Source: Rubrivivax sp.
GTDB lineage: Bacteria > Pseudomonadota > Gammaproteobacteria > Burkholderiales > Burkholderiaceae_C
Direction of reading: 5' to 3'
Length of the DNA stretch: 41,653 nt
Assembly: GCA_016790425.1 (NCBI GenBank)
Contig: JAEUPF010000099.1
Coordinates: 1 to 41,653, forward strand
Notes under the pieces: model-generated
Seen by the model: only the letters and a program-made list of their open reading frames with translations
What the model was told of the DNA's origin: nothing
Databases searched by the model: none
Shown: piece after piece, positions 8,068-14,907 of the stretch
Numbering within the stretch: the first letter of the stretch is position 1
How the letters are laid out: the number at the start of each line of letters is the position of its first letter
Made by a program: the position numbers and the translations under genes

Positions 8068-9867
8068 ATGTCGTTGCCGTTGCTGTCGATCCAGGACCTG
8101 AAGGTCGGCTTCCGCATGGGCCACGGCGTCGTCGCCGAGGCGGTGCAAGGAGTCAGCTTCGACATCGCCGCCAACAGCACGCTGGCGCTGGTGGGCGAAT
8201 CGGGCTCGGGCAAGAGCGTCACCGCGATGTCGGTGCTGAACCTGCTGCCCGAGAACGCCCAGCGCAGCGGCCGCATCGTCTGGCAAGGCGGCGAGTCCGC
8301 CGGGGCCGGCGCCGCCCAGGACCTGCTGCAACTGCCGGTGTCGCAGCTGCAGCGGCTGCGCGGGCGCGAGATCGCCTGCGTCTTCCAGGACCCGATGAGT
8401 TCGCTCAATCCGGTGTTCGATGTCGGCCGCCAGTTGTGCGAGCCGCTGATGAAGCACCTGGGCCTCTCGCGCGGCGCAGCCCTGAAGCGCGCCGAGGCGC
8501 TGCTGGGCGAAGTGGGCATCCCCGAGCCGAAGCGGCGGCTGGCGAGCTATCCGCACGAGATGAGCGGCGGCCAGCAGCAGCGGGTGATGATCGCGATGGC
8601 GCTCGCCTGCGAGCCCAAGCTGCTGATCGCCGACGAGCCGACGACGGCACTGGACGTGACGATCCAGCGCCAGATCCTCGAGCTGCTGGCGCGCCTGAAG
8701 CGCGAGCACCGCATGAGCGTGCTCTTCATCAGCCACGACCTCGCGCTGGTCGGCGAGATTGCCGACCATGTGGTGGTGATGCGCAACGGCATCGTGCGCG
8801 AGCAGGGGCCGGCGGTGCGCATCTTCAGCCGGCCGCAGGACGACTACACGAAGGCGCTGCTCGCCTGCCGCCCGAGCCTGAGCGGCAACGCGGCGCGGCT
8901 GATGGTGATCGACGACCACATGGCGGCGGCCCGCGGCGAGCGCGCGGGCAGCGATGCCGCGGCGGCGGCCGGTTCCGCGCCTTCCGCGCCTTCCGCGCCT
9001 TCCGCGCGATCCACCCCGGTCGCTGCCTCCTCCTCTTCGCGCCCCGCGAAGCCGAAGGATCCGAACGCACCGGTGGTGCTGGAAGTGCGGTCGCTCGCCA
9101 AGAGCTTCTGGCTGAAGGAGGGCCTGTTCGGCAAGCGCGAGTTCAAGGCCGTGCAGGGCGTGAACTTCGCGCTGCGCAGGGGCCACACGCTGGGCGTGGT
9201 GGGCGAATCGGGCTCGGGCAAGACGACGATGGGGCTGACGCTGTTGCGCCTGCACGAGCCCACCCGCGGCGAAGTGATCTTCGACGGCCGCAACCTGCTC
9301 ACGCTCGGCGACCGCGAGCGCCAGGCGATGCGCCGGCGCATCCAGATCGTCTTCCAGAACCCGTACGCCAGCCTCAACCCGCGCTTCACGATCGGCCAGA
9401 CGCTGGTGGAGCCGATGGCCATCCACGGCATCGGCGCCGACACGCCCGAGCGCGAGCAGCGCGCCCGCGCCCTGCTCGAGAAGGTGGGCCTGGACGGCCG
9501 CGCCTTCGGCAAGTACCCGCACGAGTTCAGCGGCGGCCAGCGCCAGCGCGTGGCCATCGCGCGCTGCCTGACCCTGGAACCCGAAGTGCTGGTGCTCGAC
9601 GAGGCGGTGAGTGCGCTGGACGTGAGCGTGCAGGCGCAGGTGCTGAACCTGCTGAAAGATCTGCAGGACGACCTCGGCCTCGCCTATGTCTTCATCAGCC
9701 ACGACCTCGCGGTGGTGCGCTTCATCAGCGACGAGGTGCTGGTGATGAAGGACGGCGTGGTCGTCGAGCAGGCCAGCGCCGAGCAGATCCTCGCCGCGCC
9801 GCGCGAGGAGTACACGAAGCGGCTGCTGGCGGCAGTGCCGCGCGGGTACCGCGCCGCGGCGGCCTGA
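8068..9867 (+). CDS. Fused two-domain ABC transporter ATP-binding protein (DppDF/YejF type)
   Basis: 599 residues with two complete nucleotide-binding domains in one chain. Domain 1 has Walker A G-E-S-G-S-G-K-S (43-50), signature S-G-G-Q-Q-Q (166-171), Walker B L-L-I-A-D-E-P and the switch H in I-S-H-D. Domain 2 has G-E-S-G-S-G-K-T (379-386), S-G-G-Q-R-Q (488-493), V-L-V-L-D-E-A and I-S-H-D. Both look catalytically intact, although the second has D-E-A-V-S where D-E-P-T-S is usual, as is often seen in DppF-like domains. The linker near residues 300-325 is Ala/Ser/Pro-rich and is encoded by a 9-bp tandem repeat. It energises the two permeases as the last gene of the operon. Confidence 0.94.
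   Translation: MSLPLLSIQDLKVGFRMGHGVVAEAVQGVSFDIAANSTLALVGESGSGKSVTAMSVLNLLPENAQRSGRIVWQGGESAGAGAAQDLLQLPVSQLQRLRGREIACVFQDPMSSLNPVFDVGRQLCEPLMKHLGLSRGAALKRAEALLGEVGIPEPKRRLASYPHEMSGGQQQRVMIAMALACEPKLLIADEPTTALDVTIQRQILELLARLKREHRMSVLFISHDLALVGEIADHVVVMRNGIVREQGPAVRIFSRPQDDYTKALLACRPSLSGNAARLMVIDDHMAAARGERAGSDAAAAAGSAPSAPSAPSARSTPVAASSSSRPAKPKDPNAPVVLEVRSLAKSFWLKEGLFGKREFKAVQGVNFALRRGHTLGVVGESGSGKTTMGLTLLRLHEPTRGEVIFDGRNLLTLGDRERQAMRRRIQIVFQNPYASLNPRFTIGQTLVEPMAIHGIGADTPEREQRARALLEKVGLDGRAFGKYPHEFSGGQRQRVAIARCLTLEPEVLVLDEAVSALDVSVQAQVLNLLKDLQDDLGLAYVFISHDLAVVRFISDEVLVMKDGVVVEQASAEQILAAPREEYTKRLLAAVPRGYRAAAA
8973..9008 (+). repeat. 9-bp tandem repeat in the ATPase linker
   Basis: Four copies of TTCCGCGCC, the last ending in G. 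They lie in frame inside the fused ATPase gene and encode Ser-Ala-Pro repeats between the two nucleotide-binding domains. Copy number changes would lengthen or shorten the linker by three residues without a frameshift. Confidence 0.9.
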
Positions 9868-9948
9868 AGCGGAATCTGGCGCCCGAGGTGCTCACGCGCC
9901 GAGGCGGTGGCACGCCACGGGATGTCGCGCGCCAAAGGTGGTGGCGCG

Positions 9949-10068
9949 CCAAGGACGCCGGGTGCTCGCCTCTGCTCGTGTCCTCTTTCGGCCGCCCGGC
10001 TTCGCTTCGCTCGCAGGGCGCCCGAATGCCCCCTTTACCTCGCCGAGGCGAGCACCCGGTGTCCTTGG
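9949..10068. repeat. Nested palindromic element between convergent genes
   Basis: Outer arms at 9949-9971 and 10046-10068 are inverted copies matching at 22 of 23 positions. They begin CCAAGGAC and end GCTCGCCT. Inside them a second inverted pair, TTCGGCCGCCC (9987-9997) and GGGCGCCCGAA (10016-10026), matches at 10 of 11 and encloses the loop 9998-10015, rich in CTTCG. The element fills the gap between the convergent ATPase (ends 9867) and amt (ends 10120). It resembles REP/BIME-like extragenic palindromes and could act as a bidirectional transcription terminator or mRNA 3' stabiliser. No transposase is nearby. Confidence 0.75.
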
Positions 10069-10119
10069 CGAGCACCGGCACTTGTCCTCCCCGGGGCACG
10101 GCAAGTCGGCCTCGGCCAG

Positions 10120-11322
10120 CTACCAGGCCGCTTCGCGCTCCGGCGTCGCGCCGATCTTGTGCACCGAGAGGTCGGCCCCTTCGTGTTCCTGCTCGGCGGT
10201 CAGGCGCAGGCCCACGGTGGCCTTGAGCGCGCCATACAGCAGCGCACCGGTGAGCAGCGCCCAGGCCACGCCCATCAGCGTGCCGATCAACTGCGCGCCC
10301 AGGTTCACGCCACCGAGCCCACCCAGCCCCGTGAGCCCGAAGATCCCGCAGGCAATGCCGCCCCAGGCGCCGCACAGGCCGTGCAGCGGCCACACGCCGA
10401 GCACGTCGTCGATCTTCCAGCGGTTCTGCGTCAGCGTGAACAGGACGACGAAGATCGCGCCGGCCACGCCGCCGGTGACGAGCGCGCCCACCGGGTGCAT
10501 CACGTCGGAGCCGGCACAGACGGCCACCAGCCCGGCCAGCGGCCCGTTGTGCGCGAAGCCGGGGTCGTTCCTGCCCAGTGCCACCGCGACCAGCGTCCCG
10601 CCGGCCATCGCCATCAGCGAGTTCACCGCCACCAGGCCCGAGATCTTGTCGATCGTCTGGGCGCTCATCACGTTGAAGCCGAACCAGCCGACCGTCAGCA
10701 CCCAGGCGCCCAGCGCCAGGAAGGGGATGCTCGACGGCGGGTGCGCACTCATCGCGCCGTCCTTGCGGTAGCGGTTGGTGCGCTGCCCCATCAGCAGCAC
10801 CGCGGCCAGGCCGATCCAGCCGCCCACCGCGTGCACGACCACGCTGCCGGCGAAGTCGTGGAACTCGGCGCCGGTGACGCCCTTGATCCAGCCCTGCACG
10901 CCGAAGCGCTGGTTCCAGGCGATGCCTTCGAAGACGGGGTAGATCACGCCCACGAGCACGGCGCTGGCGACGAGCTGCGGCCCGAAGCGCGCCCGCTCGG
11001 CGATGCCGCCCGAGACGATGGCCGGCACGGCGGCGGCGAAGGTGAGCAGGAAGAAGAACTTGACCAGCTCGTAGCCGTTCTTCGCCGCCAGCGCCTCGGC
11101 GCCGATCATGAAGCTGGTGCCGTAGGCGACCAGGTAGCCGACGAAGAAGTAGGCGATCGTCGAGACCGAGAAGTCGGCGAGGATCTTGACCAGCGCATTG
11201 ACCTGGTTCTTCTTGCGCACGGTGCCCAGCTCGAGAAAGGCGAAGCCCGCGTGCATGGCCAGCACCATCACGGCGCCCAGCAGGATGAAGAGGGCGTCCG
11301 AGCCCTGCTTGAGTGGGTCCAA
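10120..11322 (-). CDS. amt: Ammonium transporter (Amt/MEP/Rh family)
   Basis: 400 residues with about 11 membrane helices. It conducts ammonium/ammonia across the inner membrane. The twin channel histidines are recognisable in F-A-G-S-V-V-V-H-A-V-G-G and D-D-V-L-G-V-W-P-L-H-G. The first helix has the variant M-H-A-G-F-A-F-L-E-L-G-T-V-R instead of the AmtB form P-G-L-A-L-F-Y-G-G, placing it in a distinct Amt subgroup. The TTG at 11322 is chosen as start: it is preceded at 8 nt by a strong GGAGGAG, and protein M-D-P-L-K-Q-G-S-D begins just before helix 1 without a signal peptide. The longer frame upstream has low-complexity codons. No glnK lies next to it, unlike many amtB genes. Confidence 0.9.
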   Translation of the reverse strand: MDPLKQGSDALFILLGAVMVLAMHAGFAFLELGTVRKKNQVNALVKILADFSVSTIAYFFVGYLVAYGTSFMIGAEALAAKNGYELVKFFFLLTFAAAVPAIVSGGIAERARFGPQLVASAVLVGVIYPVFEGIAWNQRFGVQGWIKGVTGAEFHDFAGSVVVHAVGGWIGLAAVLLMGQRTNRYRKDGAMSAHPPSSIPFLALGAWVLTVGWFGFNVMSAQTIDKISGLVAVNSLMAMAGGTLVAVALGRNDPGFAHNGPLAGLVAVCAGSDVMHPVGALVTGGVAGAIFVVLFTLTQNRWKIDDVLGVWPLHGLCGAWGGIACGIFGLTGLGGLGGVNLGAQLIGTLMGVAWALLTGALLYGALKATVGLRLTAEQEHEGADLSVHKIGATPEREAAW

Positions 11323-11330
11323 GGGATCTC

Positions 11331-11337
11331 TCCTCCG
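11331..11337 (-). promoter_or_regulatory. Ribosome-binding site deciding the TTG start of amt
   Basis: On the minus strand GGAGGAG lies 8 nt before the TTG at 11322. It is one of the strongest Shine-Dalgarno sequences in the window and supports TTG over upstream alternatives. Confidence 0.7.
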
Positions 11338-11387
11338 CGCGTTGTCGAGGCAAGCCGGCAGCACGGAAGCAAGCGGCGGGCCGCGAC

Positions 11388-11432
11388 GGTGCGCACCGGG
11401 GCGATGGCGTGCGCCACATCCGGGTGCGCACG
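11388..11432. promoter_or_regulatory. Cluster of three TGCGC-core palindromes upstream of amt
   Basis: GGTGCGCACC (11388-11397, perfect palindrome), TGGCGTGCGCCA (11405-11416, near-perfect) and GGTGCGCACG (11423-11432) are centred about 17-18 bp apart, 65-110 bp before the amt start. Evenly spaced palindromes are typical of regulator binding sites, and nitrogen control would be expected for amt. The match to the NtrC consensus (TGCACC-N5-GGTGCA) is only partial, so the binding protein is unknown and chance in GC-rich DNA is possible. Confidence 0.35.
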
Positions 11433-11569
11433 CGCATTGATACGGGGCGCGGCGCACCGCCTTGGAGCGCCCGTGAACGGGGCGCCGCGCGAGGGCGCAC
11501 GCGAAGCGGCGGCTGGCGCGGTGCCGGGCGGCGGCCGGGTCGCGACGGCGCGGCGGGCTGCCCGCCCGC

Positions 11570-14500
11570 TCAGGGCAGCGCCGCGGCCGACGCGGCGGCC
11601 TGCAAGGGCAAAGGCAGTTGCAGCTGCAGCGGCAAGCCCGCGCGCAACTGCGCCTGCCGCTTCGCGGCCAGCGGCCCCAGCAAGCGCAGCAACTCGGCCG
11701 TCTCCACCGGCTTGGCGATGAAGCCGTCCATCCCCGCTGCCTGGGCAGCCCGGCGCTCGTGCTCCAGCACCGCGGCCGAGAAGGCGTACACCGGCAGGCT
11801 TGCGGTCGGCGCTTCTGCGCGCAGCGCCCGCGTGGCGGCCAGGCCGTCGCGGCCGGGCATGTGCAGATCCATCAGCACCGCGTCCAGCTGTGCCGCGTGC
11901 GCCTTCGCCGCCAGCAGCGCCTCCTCGCCGTCGCCGGCCTGCACGACCTCGGCGCCCAGCCGCTGGAGCATGGCCACGACGATGAGCATGTTCACCGCGT
12001 TGTCCTCGGCCACCAGCACGGTGAGGCCACGCAGCGGTTCCGGGGCCAGGGGCGCGTGGCCCGCCGCGCCGGCGCTGCCGCGGCTGCTGCTTCCGGCCGC
12101 GCCGGCTGCGGCAGCGGCCTCCGCGCCAGCCGCGCTCGCCGCGGCCTCGGGCACTGCGGTGGCCACGGCCGGCAGCGGCAACTCGGCCCAGAAGACGCTG
12201 CCTTCGCCCGCTTCGCTGCTCTCGACGCCCACTTCGCCGCCCATCAGCCGCGCCAGCTGGCGGCAGATCGACAAGCCCAGACCCGTGCCGCCGAAGCGCC
12301 GCGTGGTCGAGCTGTCGGCCTGCAGGAACGGCTCGAACAGGCGCCCCTGCAGCGCCGCGGAGACGCCCGGGCCGCTGTCGCGCACGGCAACGCGCACGCG
12401 CTCGCCCCCGGCGGGCACGGCGGTGAGCGAGATGCCGCCGCGCTCGGTGAACTTCAGCGCGTTGCTCAGGTAGTTGGCGACGATCTGGCGCAGCCGCACC
12501 GGGTCGCCGCGCAGCAGCCGCGGCAGCGCGGGGTCGAGGTCGCAGCGCATCGCGAGGCCCCGTTCCTGGCCGAGCGCGGCGAAGGCAGCGAAGGTGGCGT
12601 GCAGCAGTTCGTGCAGGTCGAACTCGATGCGCTCGATCTGCAGCCGCCCCGACTCGATCTTCGACAGGTCGAGCACGTTGGAGACGATGCCCGAGAGCAG
12701 CTTGGCCGAATCGGCCAGGTGCGCCAGGTACTCGGCGCGGCGCGAGCCGTCGAGCTTGTCGTCCTGCAGCAGCCGCGCCAGGCCGACGACACCGTTCAGC
12801 GGCGTGCGGATCTCGTGGCTCATCGTCGCCAGGAAGGCGCTCTTGGCGTCGTTGGCCGCCTCCGCGTCGCGCTTGGCCTCGGCCAGTGCGCGCTCGTCGG
12901 CACGGCGCTCGGTCACGTCCTCCATCACCCAGATCGTGCCGCGTGCCAGCGGCTGGCTGGCGTCCACGGGCCGCGCGTGCAGGTGCACGCGGATGCGCCG
13001 GCCGTCGCGGCGCGTCACTTCGCGCTCGTCGTCGAGCACTTCCTGCGGCGCGCGAGCCGCGTCGTCGCGTGCCGTCACGGGCGGCAGCAGCACGCTCGTG
13101 CGCTCGCCGGCCAGCGTGCCCGGCGCCCAGCCGAACATCGCCTCCAGCGCCGCGTTGACGCGCTCCAGGCGGCCGAGCCGAACGAGCGCGATGCCGACGC
13201 CGGCGTTGTCGAGGATGGCGTCGCTCTCGCGCCTCGCGCGCTCGATCTCGGTCACGTCGCGCAGCGTCACCACGGCCAATGTCGTGCCTTCGCTGTCGAA
13301 GCCGGCGGCCGTCACCAGCACCTCGCGCTGGCTGCCGTCGCGCAACCGCACCGTGCTGCGCAGGTCGCGCACGCTGCCTTCGCCGGCGCGGATCTCGCGC
13401 AGCACGCGCCGCGGCTCCTCGAGGTCGGGCCACAGGTGGAGCTCGCCGATCGTGCGCCCCACCACCTCGCGCTGCGTCAGGCCGGTGAACTTCAGGAAGC
13501 CGGCGTTGGCCAGCAGGATGCGCCCGTCGCTGGCGCGGCCGACGCAGATGGCGTCCGGGCTCGCTTCGTACAGGCGGTTCAGGAGCGTCTCGGTGCGCCG
13601 CTGGGCCAGCAGCATCTCGCGCTCGGCGGTGACGTTGCGGCCGACGCCGCGCCAGCCGGTGTGCTGCCCGGCGCCGTCGAACACCGGCGTGCCCGAGAAC
13701 AGCGCATGCATCGGCGCGCCGCCCGGGCCGACGTAGGTGCACAGCAGCTCGCGGAAGGGCCGCCGCTCGCGCAGTGCCTGCTGAAGAGCACGCCAGTTGT
13801 CGTCGTCGACGATGTAGGGCTGCCCGGGTTCGCCCAGGCGCGCGAAGTCGCTGCGCTTGAAGCCGGTGCGCGCCTCGAACGAAGGCGACAGCGCCGTCAG
13901 CTGCGAGCGCGCGTCGAGCTCGAAGGTCCAGTCGCTGCCCAGGTCGAGCAGTTCGGCCAGGCGTTCGCGGTCGCGCGAAGCGCGCGCCAGCGCCGCTTCG
14001 ACCAGGTGCGACAGCAGCGCCGCGGCCAGCACCCCGGCCACGGCCACGAGGCCATGGCCGACGAGGCGGCTGGCCAGCGGCAACTGGATCGCCGCTTCGC
14101 GCCCCGGGATGAGGCCGGCCATCTCGCCCCAGGCCAGCGTGCCGATGCCGACCAGGTACAGCAGCGCCAGCCCGTACGCGCCCGGCGGGCCCAGGGCCGG
14201 GCCGGCCGTGGCAATGACGAGCGCCACGCCGCCGAAGGTGACCATGTGCACCCCCAGCCCCGTGGACCAGGCCGTGAAGGCGAGGCCCACCACCACCGCG
14301 CCGAAGAGGCCCACCAGCGCCGCGCTGGCGTAACGGTGCCGCAGGCGGTTGGCCACCACCGCCGCGGCGATCAGCGCGGCGCCGAGCAAGGCACGCTTGT
14401 TGGCCACGTCGTGGCTGGCAACGAAAGCCAGCTCGGCCAGCGAGGCCAGCGCCAGCACGGCACCGAGTGCGCCGACCGTCAGCGCCACCGTGCGTGCGCC

Positions 14501-14650
14501 GCTGGCACGCAGGTCGGCGAACGGGTCGGCCGGCGCCGGCACCGCCGTGCTCGGCACGCCGGGCCCGGAATCCTCCGGGGGCGAATCGTGGTGGTCGGGC
14601 TGCTCCCGCGCCTCGGGCAGCGGGCTGGCAGGCGGGCCGTGGGCTTGCAT
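11570..14650 (-). CDS. Membrane-bound hybrid histidine kinase with PAS domains and C-terminal receiver
   Basis: About 1026 residues. An N-terminal membrane region of five to six helices (roughly residues 45-190) is followed by three PAS-like domains (about 205-320, 330-445, 455-570). A HisKA domain carries phospho-acceptor H612 in S-H-E-I-R-T-P-L-N-G. The ATPase domain has N-Y-L-S-N-A-L-K-F, D-S-G-P-G-V and G-G-T-G-L-G-L-S. An Ala/Gly/Ser-rich linker leads to a receiver with acidic E-D-N, acceptor D928 in L-M-D-L-H-M-P and K in A-K-P-V-E. It should autophosphorylate at H612 and pass phosphate to D928; no Hpt or output regulator is nearby. The ATG at 14650 is the most likely start, but ATGs at 14695 and 14701 are possible. 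It is divergent from the TonB-dependent receptor. Confidence 0.9.
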   Translation of the reverse strand: MQAHGPPASPLPEAREQPDHHDSPPEDSGPGVPSTAVPAPADPFADLRASGARTVALTVGALGAVLALASLAELAFVASHDVANKRALLGAALIAAAVVANRLRHRYASAALVGLFGAVVVGLAFTAWSTGLGVHMVTFGGVALVIATAGPALGPPGAYGLALLYLVGIGTLAWGEMAGLIPGREAAIQLPLASRLVGHGLVAVAGVLAAALLSHLVEAALARASRDRERLAELLDLGSDWTFELDARSQLTALSPSFEARTGFKRSDFARLGEPGQPYIVDDDNWRALQQALRERRPFRELLCTYVGPGGAPMHALFSGTPVFDGAGQHTGWRGVGRNVTAEREMLLAQRRTETLLNRLYEASPDAICVGRASDGRILLANAGFLKFTGLTQREVVGRTIGELHLWPDLEEPRRVLREIRAGEGSVRDLRSTVRLRDGSQREVLVTAAGFDSEGTTLAVVTLRDVTEIERARRESDAILDNAGVGIALVRLGRLERVNAALEAMFGWAPGTLAGERTSVLLPPVTARDDAARAPQEVLDDEREVTRRDGRRIRVHLHARPVDASQPLARGTIWVMEDVTERRADERALAEAKRDAEAANDAKSAFLATMSHEIRTPLNGVVGLARLLQDDKLDGSRRAEYLAHLADSAKLLSGIVSNVLDLSKIESGRLQIERIEFDLHELLHATFAAFAALGQERGLAMRCDLDPALPRLLRGDPVRLRQIVANYLSNALKFTERGGISLTAVPAGGERVRVAVRDSGPGVSAALQGRLFEPFLQADSSTTRRFGGTGLGLSICRQLARLMGGEVGVESSEAGEGSVFWAELPLPAVATAVPEAAASAAGAEAAAAAGAAGSSSRGSAGAAGHAPLAPEPLRGLTVLVAEDNAVNMLIVVAMLQRLGAEVVQAGDGEEALLAAKAHAAQLDAVLMDLHMPGRDGLAATRALRAEAPTASLPVYAFSAAVLEHERRAAQAAGMDGFIAKPVETAELLRLLGPLAAKRQAQLRAGLPLQLQLPLPLQAAASAAALP

Positions 14651-14907
14651 GACAAAGGCGGCGAGCAGGGCCGGCGAGTATCGCCCGCACGCCATCGGCA
14701 TCGCCGGCGCACCGGCGGCAGCGCGGCGGCTGGCGTGAACTCGGGCCGCGTGCGCATGGCGCCGGCGCAACGCGCCCGACCGCCGAACGGGCCCGCGCCG
14801 GCGCGAACGAGCGAGCGAAGGCGCTGGCCGGCGTGCCGGCGATGGTTCGGTGAAGTTGGGAAAAGCTCGCCGCGGCGCCGGCGGCGCGGCCGCGGCCCTC
14901 CGGGACA
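14651..14907. other. Divergent gap between kinase and TonB-dependent receptor
   Basis: 257 bp without a supportable gene. Promoters of both divergent genes should lie here. It is extremely GC-rich and contains several GCCGGC-type short palindromes, but no convincing -10/-35 pair, regulator operator or Fur-like box. Confidence 0.4.

Noticed and set aside
6970-9702. 910-residue open frame antisense to the permease and ATPase genes
   Set aside because: It is a GC-bias shadow: composition is His/Arg/Gln/Ala-rich with no domain, while the opposite strand has intact transporter motifs.
9868-10119. Small ORFs in the palindromic gap (for example the start near 9938 plus or 10104 minus)
   Set aside because: They run through the inverted repeat, continue into antisense of amt or the ATPase, and lack ribosome-binding sites or domains.
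11350-11364. Sigma-54 promoter for amt
   Set aside because: -12 TTGC is present but -24 GG is TG and only 2 of 7 flanking consensus bases match. It is kept only as part of a speculative finding.
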